A DNA stretch of 64,000 nt from Flavobacteriales bacterium (GCA_021739695.1 JAIPBM010000009.1:87720-151719); one strand, 5' to 3'. Numbered from the stretch's first letter, positions 26,096-34,980 are shown. The notes: generated by a model from the sequence alone, not told the origin. Program-made: numbers and translations.

Positions 26096-28024
26096 TCAGT
26101 GGCGAATATACCTTTTCCACCACGTTTGGAAAACAATCAGATTCCAGACGTGCGTGGCGGAATCGCCAGGGTCGTTAGAGTGTAATTTGTTGAGCAGTGT
26201 TTGAATCGCTGACCAATTGAAAAGTTGCTGCTCATCAACGAGTTTCTTGCTCAAAAGGTCTTCGTTTATAAGTGAATTCAATTCTCCTTTGAACCAATTG
26301 AGTAGTGGAACCTCAAATCCGTGTTTTGGTCTTCTGAAAAGCATTTCTGGCAAATCCGCTCGAAACGTTTCTTGTAGAATCCGCTTTCGGATGGCGGAAG
26401 TGATCTTGTATTCTTCAGGAAGGGAACAAGCAAATTCCACAATTTCATGGTCCAAGAACGGAACGCGTACTTCCAAACTATTTGCCATGCTCATTAGGTC
26501 TACTTTCGTGAGCATATCGTTTCTCAAAACCTGATGCAAATCGGTGTAAAGCACTTCGTCCAAGTCGTTAGTTGTGCCGAGTTCTTGGGTGAGTTTTTGC
26601 TTTCGTTTATTTAAATCCCCCGGCTCGTACCTCGCCACCCCCTTTGAAAGGGGGAAAATGGCATCTTCACCGTTTACCTTGAACATTAAGCGTTGAATGT
26701 CCTTTTCAGACATAAAGCTCGCCCAATTCCAATATCGATCCTTCGCGACAAGCGAAACGCCTTCGCTGAATTTCTGTAATTGTCTGACGCGATTTCCAAT
26801 GCTCGAATTCCTTGAAGCAGGAAGTAAGAACCAAAGCGGTTTCAACGCTGCAACTAGTTGTTCTTTCATTCCTAGATTCCGTGCCCTGAACTCAGCTGCA
26901 TGCTTATTGTAACCGCTGAAAAGTTCATCGGCACCATCACCAGAAAGGGCAACGGTTACGTGCTTTCTGGTATGGCGACAAAGGATATGAACGGGCAGGG
27001 CAGAGGAGTCTGCAAAAGGCCTGTCGATGTAGTTTAATACATCATGCAAATCTGCATACAGATCATCATTGGTGAGCTTGAAAACCGTGTGGTTCGAACC
27101 AATGTTTTTCGCGACAGCTTCAGCGTAATGTGTTTCGTCAAATAACGGTTCATCGGCATAACCGATAGAGAACGTATTCAGTTTATCGGTCTGTCTGGCT
27201 GCCAAAGTAGCTATGATGGAACTGTCAATTCCACCGCTCAAGAATGAACCCAGCGGTACGTCCGCAATCATCCTTCGCTGAACGGATTTCTCCATCAACT
27301 CGCGCAGTTTTTGCTGCGCTTGCTCGTAAGACATGTCGGTTTTCGGAGCTGTTGGTTTTGGAATGCTCCAAAATGCCCCACTTAGAACTTCCGAACTTCG
27401 AATTTTCATCCAAGTTCCAGGTTCCAACTCAAGCACATTCTTGAAAATCGTCTCTGGATAAGGCGTGTAATTGAACTGATGATACAGAAACTGCGAATCT
27501 GCGTCAATCACTTTCGGTATTCCGAAAGCCATCAACGATTTCATTTCACTTCCGAAAACCAATACATCCGCATCTTGATAAACCAACAGCGGTTTGATGC
27601 CCATTCGGTCACGAGCTAAAAACAACTCATCAGTTTCTTTATCGTGAATTGCTAGCGCGAAAAAGCCGTTCAATTTATCCAATACCTTTTCGCCCCATTG
27701 AACATATCCTTGAAGTAGAATCTCGGTATCAGAACTGGTTCTTGGTTTGAAATTGGTCAGTTGCGCTTCAACTTCCTTGTAGTTGAATATCTCACCATTG
27801 AAAACCATTGTAAAACGTCCGCTTGCATCGGTGAATGGTTGATTGGCTGAAGCAGATGTGTCGATGATTGCCAAACGTGAATGCCCCAAGGCTGCGCTGC
27901 CTTCAACGTACTTTCCACTACCGTCTGGACCGCGGAGCGCCATCGTTGCAATGGCGGCATCGAGCTTGGAATGGAATTCCTTGCCTTTATCGGTTATCGC
28001 ATACGTTCCTGTAATGCCGCACAT
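26096..28024 (-). CDS. asnB: Asparagine synthase (glutamine-hydrolysing), with repeat-derived insertion (642 aa)
   Basis: The enzyme makes asparagine from aspartate, glutamine and ATP. In polysaccharide clusters, AsnB-like enzymes may instead amidate sugar acids. MCGITGTYA supplies the N-terminal nucleophile Cys2 of the glutaminase domain. SFLSGGIDSSIIATLA is the PP-loop ATP site, and DMLTKVDLMSMANSLEVRVP is the C-terminal family signature. Between the segments FKVNGEDA and LTQELGTTNDL the protein contains FPLSKGVARYEPGDLNKRKQ. This is encoded by a copy of a dispersed 44-bp repeat (26613-26656) that is non-coding elsewhere in this window (42090-42133). The reading frame is preserved. The position, before the conserved DMLTKVD block, is probably a surface loop. 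The gene lies 3 bp from the glycosyltransferase that follows. Confidence 0.94.
   Translation of the reverse strand: MCGITGTYAITDKGKEFHSKLDAAIATMALRGPDGSGKYVEGSAALGHSRLAIIDTSASANQPFTDASGRFTMVFNGEIFNYKEVEAQLTNFKPRTSSDTEILLQGYVQWGEKVLDKLNGFFALAIHDKETDELFLARDRMGIKPLLVYQDADVLVFGSEMKSLMAFGIPKVIDADSQFLYHQFNYTPYPETIFKNVLELEPGTWMKIRSSEVLSGAFWSIPKPTAPKTDMSYEQAQQKLRELMEKSVQRRMIADVPLGSFLSGGIDSSIIATLAARQTDKLNTFSIGYADEPLFDETHYAEAVAKNIGSNHTVFKLTNDDLYADLHDVLNYIDRPFADSSALPVHILCRHTRKHVTVALSGDGADELFSGYNKHAAEFRARNLGMKEQLVAALKPLWFLLPASRNSSIGNRVRQLQKFSEGVSLVAKDRYWNWASFMSEKDIQRLMFKVNGEDAIFPLSKGVARYEPGDLNKRKQKLTQELGTTNDLDEVLYTDLHQVLRNDMLTKVDLMSMANSLEVRVPFLDHEIVEFACSLPEEYKITSAIRKRILQETFRADLPEMLFRRPKHGFEVPLLNWFKGELNSLINEDLLSKKLVDEQQLFNWSAIQTLLNKLHSNDPGDSATHVWNLIVFQTWWKRYIRH
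26613..26656 (-). repeat. 44-bp dispersed repeat inside asnB coding sequence
   Basis: On the minus strand it runs TTCCCCCTTTCAAAGGGGGT then GGCGAGGTACGAGCCGGGGG and ATTT. The non-coding copy at 42090-42133 matches at 42 of 44 positions by eye. It contains a CCCCCTTT/AAAGGGGG hairpin. Translated in asnB it gives FPLSKGVARYEPGDL. Confidence 0.92.
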
Positions 28025-28040
28025 ATCGGGTTCTAATTAA

Positions 28041-28072
28041 CAGAAAAGCCGTCAGTGAGACGGCTTCTTTCT
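28041..28072 (-). terminator. Terminator of lpdA
   Basis: On the minus strand the stem AAGCCGTC / GACGGCTT with loop TCACT is followed by TTCTGTTAATT. It lies about 20 bp after the lpdA stop and just before asnB, separating the two transcripts. Confidence 0.8.
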
Positions 28073-28089
28073 GAATATGTTGTCACCTA

Positions 28090-29478
28090 TTACAGGTGAA
28101 TTACTTCATCGTAAGCAGCAGCGGCTGCTTCCATGATTGCTTCGCTCATTGTTGGGTGAGGATGAACAGTCTTAATGATCTCATGACCAGTTGTCTCTAG
28201 TTTTCGGATGGCAACGATCTCCGCGATCATTTCGGTTACGTTCGCACCAATCATGTGTCCGCCAAGCAATTCGCCATACTTTGCATCGAATATCAGTTTC
28301 ACGAAACCATCTTTCGCGCCAGCGGCACTTGCCTTACCTGAAGCAGAGAATGGGAACTTGCCCACTTTGATCTCGTATCCGGCCTCTTTCGCTTTTGCTT
28401 CGGTGTACCCAACAGACGCCACTTCTGGAGAACAGTAGGTACAACCTGGAATGTTTCCATAATCCAATGGTTCTGGACTGTGACCAGCAATTTTCTCCAC
28501 ACAAATAATACCTTCTGCACTTGCCACATGCGCCAAAGCTGGGCCAGGAATACAATCACCAATAGCAAATACATGCGGAATATTGGTGGCGTAGAACTCA
28601 TCTACTTTAACGCGACCGCCATCAACAATTACGCCCACATCTTCTAATCCGCAGCCTTCTACATTGGCCTGAATGCCAACTGCAGAAAGTACAATATCGC
28701 ATTCAATTACTTCTTCGCCTTTCTTGGTTTTAACGGTCACTTTGCAACCATCGCCAGAAGTATCTACCGCCTCAACGGAACTTTCTGTCATGATCTTAAT
28801 CCCCGATTTTTTGAACGAACGGCCAAGTTGCTTGCTCACTTCTTCGTCCTCTACTGGAACAATATTCGGAAGGTATTCCACAATCGTCACATCGGTTCCG
28901 ATGGCGTTGTAGAAATACGCGAACTCCACGCCAATGGCGCCCGAACCAACCACAACCATTTTCTTAGGTTGCTTATCAAGCACCATGGCTTCGCGGTAAC
29001 CAATGATCTTCTTGCCGTCTTGTTTTAAGTTCGGAAGCTCGCGGCTTCGTGCTCCTAATGCAAGAATCACATTCTTGGCCGTTACATCGCTTTTCTTTCC
29101 GTCAGCATCAGTTACTTCAACGGTCGTTCCGTTCTTCAGCTTTCCGAAACCTTCAATATGATCGATCTTGTTCTTTTTGAGCAGGAATTGAATTCCCTTG
29201 CTCATACCCTCGGCCACACCACGGCTACGTTTTACCATCTCACCGATATCCGCTTTGCTTTCGCCAACAGAGATACCGTAATCGCTAGCGTGATTGATGT
29301 ATTCGAAAACCTGCGCACTTTTAAGTAATGCTTTGGTTGGAATACATCCCCAGTTAAGACATATTCCGCCTAATTCTGAGCGTTCTACCACACCCACTTT
29401 CATTCCCAATTGCGAAGCTCGGATGGCTGCAACATATCCTCCAGGACCACTTCCAACTACTATCAGATCGTAACTCAT
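28090..29478 (-). CDS. lpdA: Dihydrolipoyl dehydrogenase (462 aa)
   Basis: This is the E3 flavoprotein of the pyruvate, 2-oxoglutarate or branched-chain dehydrogenase complexes; it reoxidises dihydrolipoamide with NAD+. The FAD-binding GxGxxG is in VVGSGPGGYVAAIRA, the redox disulfide in GGICLNWGCIPTKALL, the NAD site in VVVGSGAIGVEFA, and the second FAD motif in ATNIPHVFAIGDC. The catalytic His-Glu pair is in HPHPTMSEAIME. Length is typical. It is a single-gene unit with its own terminator and about 100 bp of repeat-rich upstream DNA (29521-29580 resembles the 38-bp repeat array found at 31745). A near-consensus TACTTTCG box lies about 30 nt before the ATG. Confidence 0.97.
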   Translation of the reverse strand: MSYDLIVVGSGPGGYVAAIRASQLGMKVGVVERSELGGICLNWGCIPTKALLKSAQVFEYINHASDYGISVGESKADIGEMVKRSRGVAEGMSKGIQFLLKKNKIDHIEGFGKLKNGTTVEVTDADGKKSDVTAKNVILALGARSRELPNLKQDGKKIIGYREAMVLDKQPKKMVVVGSGAIGVEFAYFYNAIGTDVTIVEYLPNIVPVEDEEVSKQLGRSFKKSGIKIMTESSVEAVDTSGDGCKVTVKTKKGEEVIECDIVLSAVGIQANVEGCGLEDVGVIVDGGRVKVDEFYATNIPHVFAIGDCIPGPALAHVASAEGIICVEKIAGHSPEPLDYGNIPGCTYCSPEVASVGYTEAKAKEAGYEIKVGKFPFSASGKASAAGAKDGFVKLIFDAKYGELLGGHMIGANVTEMIAEIVAIRKLETTGHEIIKTVHPHPTMSEAIMEAAAAAYDEVIHL

Positions 29479-29601
29479 AATCGTTTCTGTTTAGGTCAGC
29501 GAAAGTACCAAGGAAATATAAATTCGAAATCCTAAATGCTTAAATCCGAAACTGTTTCGAATTTTTTCATTTAGTGCTTCGTGCTTCCCATATTTGCGCA
29601 A

Positions 29602-31341
29602 ATGGAAGGGAAGATCGCATACAAGCTCATTTATGCCGAACCACACAGGCATTTTGTGGATGTGGAATTGACGGTTTCTGAATTGAATCAGGAGAAAGTA
29701 CAGTTGCAATTGCCTGCTTGGCGGCCCGGTAGGTACGAGTTGGGCAACTTTGCCAAGAACGTGCAACGTTTTGCAGCGTTCAACGCTTCTGGACAAGAAT
29801 TGAAGTTCAGAAAACTCACCAAAGACCTTTGGGAAGTAAATTGTTCAGGGCAAACTTCCATTCGGGTTGAATACAACTATTTTGCCAGTGAACTGAATGC
29901 GGGTAGCACGTATGTGGATCAGAAGCAGTTGTACGTAAATCCAGTTAATTGCTGCATGTATGTGCCAGAATGGATCGGTCTTCCTGCCACCTTGCAATTG
30001 GAAATTCCCGAAAATTGGACGGTTGCCTCTGGCATGACAGCTATCGGGAAGAACCATTACCAGCTGAAGGATTTTCATGAGTTGGCTGATAGCCCGTTCA
30101 TTGCTTCGGCAGGCTTGCAGCACAATACCTATCAGGCAGGCGAAACACTTTTTCATATCTGGTTTCAAGGTGAGTTTAAGACCGAGTGGGAACGCATTCT
30201 AGATGATTTTAAGAAGTTCACTTCGGTACAGGTAGAAGCCATGGGCGATTTTCCTGTCAAAGAGTATCACTTTCTTTTCCAGATCAGAACTTATAAGACC
30301 TATCATGGCGTGGAGCATTCCAATTCAACGGTGGTTGCATTGGGACCGAGTTATGATATCCTGAAACCCGTTCTGTATGACGAGTTCTTGGGAATCAGTT
30401 CGCATGAGCTGTTCCACACCTGGAATGTGAAAGCACTGCGGCCTATAGAAATGTTGCCTTACGATTACACCAAAGAGAACTATACCCGTCTTGGTTATGT
30501 GGCCGAGGGTGTGACCACTTACGCTGGTGATCTGTTTCTTTATCAGTCGGGTTGCTTCAGCGATTTTGACTTCTTCAAGAACATTCATACGCTCTTTCAA
30601 CGCCATTTTCATAACTACGGGCGTTTCAATCTTTCTGTGGCCGATAGCGGTTTCGATACTTGGTTGGATGGTTACCAAAAAGGAATTCCAGACAGAAAAA
30701 CCTCCATCTATAACGAAGGAGCCTTGCTTGCTTTGATGTTGGATATCTCCTTGCTACGCGATACCAACAATCAGAAATGCCTAATGACGGCCATGCGCCT
30801 GTTGTACGAGCGTTTCGGAAAGACCGGAATTGGGTATACCGAAAAGGATTACCAGAATGCCATCGAAGAAGTAGGAGGCCGTTCTTACGAGGATTTTTTC
30901 AAGAATTACTACTACGGCACTTGCGATTTGGAAGCTGACCTGAACGAATTACTGCATTATGTAGGATTGGAGATCCGCGAAACCCGTTCGCGACTTTATT
31001 TCGAAAATCGCTTCGGTTTCAAGGTCGAATACATCCGCGAGCGAAGCGCACGTATCACCGAAATTGCGCCTAATTCCATTGCAGACAGGGCAGGATTGAA
31101 ACTCGGAGATGAGATCGTTTCCATGAACGGCATCCGCATTCTCGGAAACCTCAAAGAGTGGTGCAAATATTTCCAAGAAGAAACGGTAACGCTTACGGTG
31201 AATGCTGATGATGACACGCACAAAATTCAGCTGACACCAACTGACGAACGTTATTACCGCACACGCTGGCCGCATAAAGTGCATGATGCAAGCGATGCGC
31301 AGAAAGCAAACTTCAGCGCTTGGACAAAGCGGAGTTTTTAG
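29602..31341 (+). CDS. M61-family glycyl aminopeptidase with PDZ domain (579 aa)
   Basis: This is a zinc metallopeptidase. The start was placed at the ATG at 29602 (MEGKIAYKLIY), where the family's N-terminal beta domain begins; a GTG at 29581 would add only seven residues. The zinc motif HELFH is at residues 268-272 in SSHELFHTWNVKALRP, and the third ligand is probably Glu302 in VAEGVTTYAGDL. A C-terminal PDZ domain (about 460-550) has ITEIAPNSIADRAGLKLGDE. No signal peptide is visible, so it is likely cytoplasmic. Members cleave N-terminal Gly or Ala from peptides. A CATATTTG near-consensus -7 box ends 5 nt before the chosen ATG. It converges on ridA with a 4-bp overlap of the stops. Confidence 0.9.
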   Translation: MEGKIAYKLIYAEPHRHFVDVELTVSELNQEKVQLQLPAWRPGRYELGNFAKNVQRFAAFNASGQELKFRKLTKDLWEVNCSGQTSIRVEYNYFASELNAGSTYVDQKQLYVNPVNCCMYVPEWIGLPATLQLEIPENWTVASGMTAIGKNHYQLKDFHELADSPFIASAGLQHNTYQAGETLFHIWFQGEFKTEWERILDDFKKFTSVQVEAMGDFPVKEYHFLFQIRTYKTYHGVEHSNSTVVALGPSYDILKPVLYDEFLGISSHELFHTWNVKALRPIEMLPYDYTKENYTRLGYVAEGVTTYAGDLFLYQSGCFSDFDFFKNIHTLFQRHFHNYGRFNLSVADSGFDTWLDGYQKGIPDRKTSIYNEGALLALMLDISLLRDTNNQKCLMTAMRLLYERFGKTGIGYTEKDYQNAIEEVGGRSYEDFFKNYYYGTCDLEADLNELLHYVGLEIRETRSRLYFENRFGFKVEYIRERSARITEIAPNSIADRAGLKLGDEIVSMNGIRILGNLKEWCKYFQEETVTLTVNADDDTHKIQLTPTDERYYRTRWPHKVHDASDAQKANFSAWTKRSF

Positions 31342-31724
31342 CCTTTAAACGCCACCACGCTTATTTCCACATTCACACCTTTCGGTAGTCCGGCAACGGC
31401 CACTGTTTCGCGAGCTGGCAGGAAACTTCCTTCAGGGAAATAAGAACCGTAGATCGCATTGACCGAAGCAAACAGGTCCATGCTTGAAAGGAAAATGGAA
31501 GTTTTAACCACGTGGCCAAAATCCATTCCAGCTTCCGAAAGAATGGCTTTCAGGTTTTGCATCACACGTGTGGTTTCCACATCAATGTTCGCCATATCCA
31601 AATCGCCCGTTTCGGGTATGAGCGCCACTTGACCAGCGGTGTATAGAAATCCGTTGACAAGAATGGCCTGACTGTAGGGGCCAATGGCGGCTGGTGCCTT
31701 TTCTGTATGTATGATTTTTTTCAT
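31338..31724 (-). CDS. ridA: RidA-family 2-iminobutanoate/2-iminopropanoate deaminase (128 aa)
   Basis: RidA hydrolyses reactive enamine/imine intermediates released by PLP enzymes such as threonine dehydratase. The full-length sequence has the hallmark APAAIGPYSQAI, YTAGQVALIPETG, the substrate-binding Arg in PARETVAVAGLPKG, and the C-terminal Glu in VNVEISVVAF. It is a small cytosolic trimer in the family. The gene stands alone and converges on the M61 peptidase gene with a 4-bp overlap. A tandem-repeat array lies directly upstream, so its promoter must lie in or near that array. Confidence 0.95.
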   Translation of the reverse strand: MKKIIHTEKAPAAIGPYSQAILVNGFLYTAGQVALIPETGDLDMANIDVETTRVMQNLKAILSEAGMDFGHVVKTSIFLSSMDLFASVNAIYGSYFPEGSFLPARETVAVAGLPKGVNVEISVVAFKG

Positions 31725-31744
31725 GAATATTGAATTGAAGCACT

Positions 31745-31935
31745 AAACTCGAAATAAAAAAGCACGAAAGAGCTAAAGCACGAAATCCGAAATAAAAAAG
31801 CACGAAAGAGCTAAAGCACGAAATCCGAAATAAAAAGCACGAAAGAGCTAAAGCACGAAATCCGAAATAAAAAAGCACGAAAGAGCTAAAGCACGAAAGA
31901 ACTAAAGCACGAAATCCGAAATAAAAAAGCACGAA
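31745..31935. repeat. Tandem array of 37-38-bp units
   Basis: Units built from GCACGAAAGAGCTAAAGCAC and GAAATCCGAAATAAAAAA start at 31762, 31800, 31837 and 31875, with further partial copies at 31891, 31907 and 31929. Each full unit contains GCACGAAA twice. The following bases (31936-32025) hold more related words (TTTCGAATTT, GGATTTAG), and similar words occur at 29521-29582. It is AT-rich and non-coding, lying between ridA and pabA. Confidence 0.9.
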
Positions 31936-32052
31936 ACCGTTTCGAATTTCAGGATTTAGCTCCGCTGAACTTACGTTTCGCATTTCGAATTTCTTCTTTT
32001 AGAATTTCGGATTTTAGCCGACCGGTATTCGCATATTACCTAATTACCCGAA

Positions 32053-32619
32053 TTGAAACTCCTCCTCCTCGATAATTACGATTCATTCACTTTCAATCTG
32101 CTGCATTATGTAGAGCAATTCTGCGATGATGTGACCGTGAAACGAAATAATGAGCTCACATTAGATGAAGTAGAAGCCTTTGATGCCATCATCCTGTCTC
32201 CCGGGCCAGGATTACCGAAAGATGCGGGAATTATGCCTGAACTCATTAAGCGTTATGCATCCTCAAAGAAGATTTTAGGAGTCTGTTTGGGTCATCAGGC
32301 TATTGGCGAAGCATTTGGAGCGAGCCTCAAGAATCTGAATCAGGTGCATCATGGAATTTCCATCCCCACCAATATCATCGCGAAAGAAGATTCGCTTTTT
32401 ACAGCTATTCCTACAAAAATTGAAACAGGCCGCTACCATTCGTGGGTAATTGACCAAAGCACCATTCCGTCAGAACTTACCGTAACAGCCACGGATGATA
32501 ACGGAGAAGTAATGGCCATTCGTCACAAACTGTTTAATGTCTGTGGTGTTCAGTTCCATCCCGAAAGCCTGCTCACTCCCGAAGGATTGAAGATCATCGG
32601 GAATTGGGTCAATTCCTGA
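32053..32619 (+). CDS. pabA: Anthranilate / aminodeoxychorismate synthase glutamine amidotransferase (188 aa)
   Basis: This class I glutamine amidotransferase supplies ammonia to chorismate-utilising synthases (TrpE or PabB). The triad is visible: nucleophile Cys78 in ILGVCLGHQAIG, and His169 and Glu171 in VQFHPES. The oxyanion motif LSPGPGLP is present. MKLLLLDNYDSFTFNL fits the family's N-terminus exactly, so the start is the TTG at 32053; no ATG lies upstream in frame. No trpE or pabB is adjacent, so whether it is pabA, trpG or dual-use is undecided. Its last 11 nt overlap the convergent T9SS gene. A second copy of its last 18 codons, including the stop, lies 2.2 kb downstream. Confidence 0.9.
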   Translation: MKLLLLDNYDSFTFNLLHYVEQFCDDVTVKRNNELTLDEVEAFDAIILSPGPGLPKDAGIMPELIKRYASSKKILGVCLGHQAIGEAFGASLKNLNQVHHGISIPTNIIAKEDSLFTAIPTKIETGRYHSWVIDQSTIPSELTVTATDDNGEVMAIRHKLFNVCGVQFHPESLLTPEGLKIIGNWVNS

Positions 32620-34651
32620 TAATCCGTTCCACCTGCGTTCCTTTCTCTGTTTGAATACGCAGAAGGTAGATACCTCTACTAAGCTGGCTCAGATCAACCT
32701 TAGAGATTCCGCTTCCTGTTTGTTTGAGTAGCAATCTTCCTTGCGCGTCTATTATCTCCACAGAATTGATGGTATTTCTCGGACTTGAGTTTGAAAGGAA
32801 TACTTCACCCGTGGTCGGGTTCGGAAACACCGTAATGGAACCTGTACTTAATTCGTTGATTCCAGTAAAATCTCGAATCTCGCTTTGAACTGTTCCAGTC
32901 GATTGAGCATAAGGTAGTTCAAGGTAAATATCAGCTCGATTTTCGATGATAGTTCCTACAGGATTCCCAGGTGTCTGGTACATTCTAAATGTCACGTATA
33001 GCTGACTACCTACAAAATCTGAATCTTGAGCTGGCAGATTGATGTCAAAGAAATTAAAGGTGAGTGCACCATCGTTGTAATTCATGTTGAAATCATGACT
33101 TGAGATGATGGGTTCGAAATATGTATGGTTCAGGAACGGGGAAATGGTATCAACAATCGTCAAATTTTCAATTGAAGCCATTCCGCTATTCATGTATCGG
33201 ATTCTATATACCAGCTCATCGTCTGCTCCGATGTACTGATGAAGAACCCACTTGTTTGTTTCAGAAATGGATTGAACGCGCTTATCCAGGGTTGGAATCT
33301 GTAACGTTACGCTTTCGCATACCTGAAATGAATTGTTCTCCGTTTGCGCTTCACCATTTAATATTTCAGCCTGCGTAGTAAAGCAAGTGATATTTCCTTG
33401 CAAACTTGAATCGCACGCAACGGTTCCAAGTAGACGATAAGTTAAGCATGCAAACGGTGGAACCGTATCAATGGTCATGGTGAGTTGGCTGTCATTGATC
33501 AAAGAAAAACCACTCAAGGAATCGAGGTTGTATTCCATCAACGGATTCGAGATATTGACCGTGATATCTAATCCAAAAACGGCCGAAGCTCCATTATTAC
33601 AAACTTGAATGGTCTGAATACTAGGTTGGCATGGAGTCAGTCCGGTTGAACCAATGCTGATGCTTATGTCTGTTGTTGATGTGGTTTCATTACCAAATAA
33701 TACCTCTGCAGATGGTATGTTCGGACTTAGTGCGAATGGAATGTAACTGCCAGTGCAGGTGTAATTTAAGAATCCTGGATTGAGCAGACTTTGCGTGATA
33801 AAGTATTCTCCTGAATCTAATAGCAAGGCGTATTCCCCGTTAAAATTTGTCCATACGTCAATGTCATTTGGCAACACATTCAATCGCACGTTCGGAATGG
33901 TCGGTTCATTTGCTTCGTAATCGCAATTGCCATTAAGGTCTTCATACACATTTCCGTGCAACACAAATTGTGCTGGTTGGGCTACGGAAGGACAGCTACA
34001 GATTGGAGTAAAGCGATAGGCGTCATCATAAGCTTCCCATTGCTCAGGGAAATTCCTTCCGGGCACTATGAATGCTTCTGTTCCGTCTTGGTTTACAATG
34101 CCCTCAACAGCAGCTCCGCCATTCCATGTAGCGCAAATGGCTTTTTCCTTTATGTTGATATCAATGACGTTGGTCGATTCGTGTAACACAATTTGATTCG
34201 AGAATTGGAGTGAAGCGCACGAAAACATCGCCACCTCATAATAGCTGATCACGAATGTTCTGAATGGCGCGTTGCCGTATGTATTGTAGAATATGCCAGC
34301 TGCCCCTGCGCCAGGGTTAATATCCTGCCAAGGTGCTAAAATGGCGAAGGTTGGGCTGCTTGAGTATGGCATAGTATCATTAATTGACCAAGGTGAACCT
34401 TGGCCAGCTACTGAATCATTGAACGTGATGTAGCCGTTGGATGATACAACCAATCGATTGACCGTGTCTCCAAAAAAACAGAACGAGAAACCGATTTCAA
34501 TCACCTCCGAGTACATATCGTCATTTGTGAGTTCGATATCTATTCCCTGATCATAAGGATAGGGGGAATATGGTATTGGGCTCAGCTGATAGCATTGAGC
34601 AAATGCTAGTTGCGGTAAGAAAAGGCTCAGAAGTAAGATAATGCGATTCAT
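32609..34651 (-). CDS. T9SS-exported protein with DUF11-like repeat region (680 aa)
   Basis: The start was placed at the ATG at 34651, which opens a signal peptide (MNRIILLLSLFLPQLAFAQC). The N-terminal part (about 20-230) contains FCFFGDTVNRLVVSSNGYIT and PWQDINPGAGAAGIFYNTYG, typical of nidogen-like or gliding-associated exported proteins. A carboxypeptidase-regulatory-like region (GNVYEDLNGNCDYE, about 240-300) is followed by a DUF11-type beta domain (YRIRYMNSGMASIENLTIVD, about 490-590). The C-terminus is a T9SS type A sorting domain (VFPNPTTGEVFLSN, GIYLLRIQTEKG). The gene is oriented opposite to pabA and lies between two copies of the pabA 3' end, as if it arrived as an inserted segment. 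Function is probably surface or secreted; ligand unknown. Confidence 0.87.
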   Translation of the reverse strand: MNRIILLLSLFLPQLAFAQCYQLSPIPYSPYPYDQGIDIELTNDDMYSEVIEIGFSFCFFGDTVNRLVVSSNGYITFNDSVAGQGSPWSINDTMPYSSSPTFAILAPWQDINPGAGAAGIFYNTYGNAPFRTFVISYYEVAMFSCASLQFSNQIVLHESTNVIDINIKEKAICATWNGGAAVEGIVNQDGTEAFIVPGRNFPEQWEAYDDAYRFTPICSCPSVAQPAQFVLHGNVYEDLNGNCDYEANEPTIPNVRLNVLPNDIDVWTNFNGEYALLLDSGEYFITQSLLNPGFLNYTCTGSYIPFALSPNIPSAEVLFGNETTSTTDISISIGSTGLTPCQPSIQTIQVCNNGASAVFGLDITVNISNPLMEYNLDSLSGFSLINDSQLTMTIDTVPPFACLTYRLLGTVACDSSLQGNITCFTTQAEILNGEAQTENNSFQVCESVTLQIPTLDKRVQSISETNKWVLHQYIGADDELVYRIRYMNSGMASIENLTIVDTISPFLNHTYFEPIISSHDFNMNYNDGALTFNFFDINLPAQDSDFVGSQLYVTFRMYQTPGNPVGTIIENRADIYLELPYAQSTGTVQSEIRDFTGINELSTGSITVFPNPTTGEVFLSNSSPRNTINSVEIIDAQGRLLLKQTGSGISKVDLSQLSRGIYLLRIQTEKGTQVERIIRN

Positions 34652-34738
34652 TTCAGCGTATTTGTTGTTAAATATAAAACTTCCAACGTTAGAAGGCAAG
34701 GTTTTACATAGATGCGTTTGCCGCCTAATAGGTTACAC

Positions 34739-34792
34739 AGCTTGCTTACACCTAAAGGATTGAAGATCATCGGGAATTGGGTGAACAGTTAG
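34739..34792 (+). pseudogene. Detached 3' end of a pabA-like gene
   Basis: Bases 34739-34792 translate as SLLTPKGLKIIGNWVNS followed by a stop, matching the last 17 residues of PabA (32566-32619) with one change. A 28-nt core (34755-34782 versus 32582-32609) is identical. Outside the core most differences are synonymous: CTG/TTG, CTC/CTT, ACT/ACA, CCC/CCT, TCC/AGT, TGA/TAG. Similarity stops sharply before the first Ser codon. This is a remnant of a diverged homologous gene end, not a functional gene. Confidence 0.82.
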
Positions 34793-34890
34793 TCGATAGT
34801 CCACTGTCCACAGTCGACCGTCCGTCCACAGTCAATGGTCAACCGACTATGGTCTATGGACCATCGACTATGGACCATCGACTCAGCATG
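34793..34890. repeat. Cluster of short self-complementary repeats
   Basis: Interleaved words such as GTCCACAGTC, GACTATGGACCATCGACT and TATGGACCATCGAC recur in both orientations through this stretch, giving several possible hairpins. It is non-coding. This type of low-complexity palindromic cluster is frequent between genes of Bacteroidota. Confidence 0.65.
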
Positions 34891-34893
34891 ACA

Positions 34894-34940
34894 GACAAAA
34901 AAAAGGGTCGGGGCGCAACAGGATAAGGCCCCAACCCTCA
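34894..34940 (-). terminator. Terminator of the fibronectin-III protein gene
   Basis: On the minus strand AGGGTTGGGGC and GCCCCGACCCT form an 11-bp stem (one G-T type mismatch) with a 13-nt loop, followed by eight T residues. It lies about 40 bp beyond the stop at 34981. Confidence 0.85.
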
Positions 34941-34980
34941 GCGCAAGGCGCCTAAGGCGCGCTGCGTTTACCATAGCGCA

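Noticed and set aside
31582..31983. Minus-strand 133-aa frame rich in FVLFYFGFRALALSCF repeats
   Set aside because: It is the 38-bp repeat array read in one frame, overlapping ridA.
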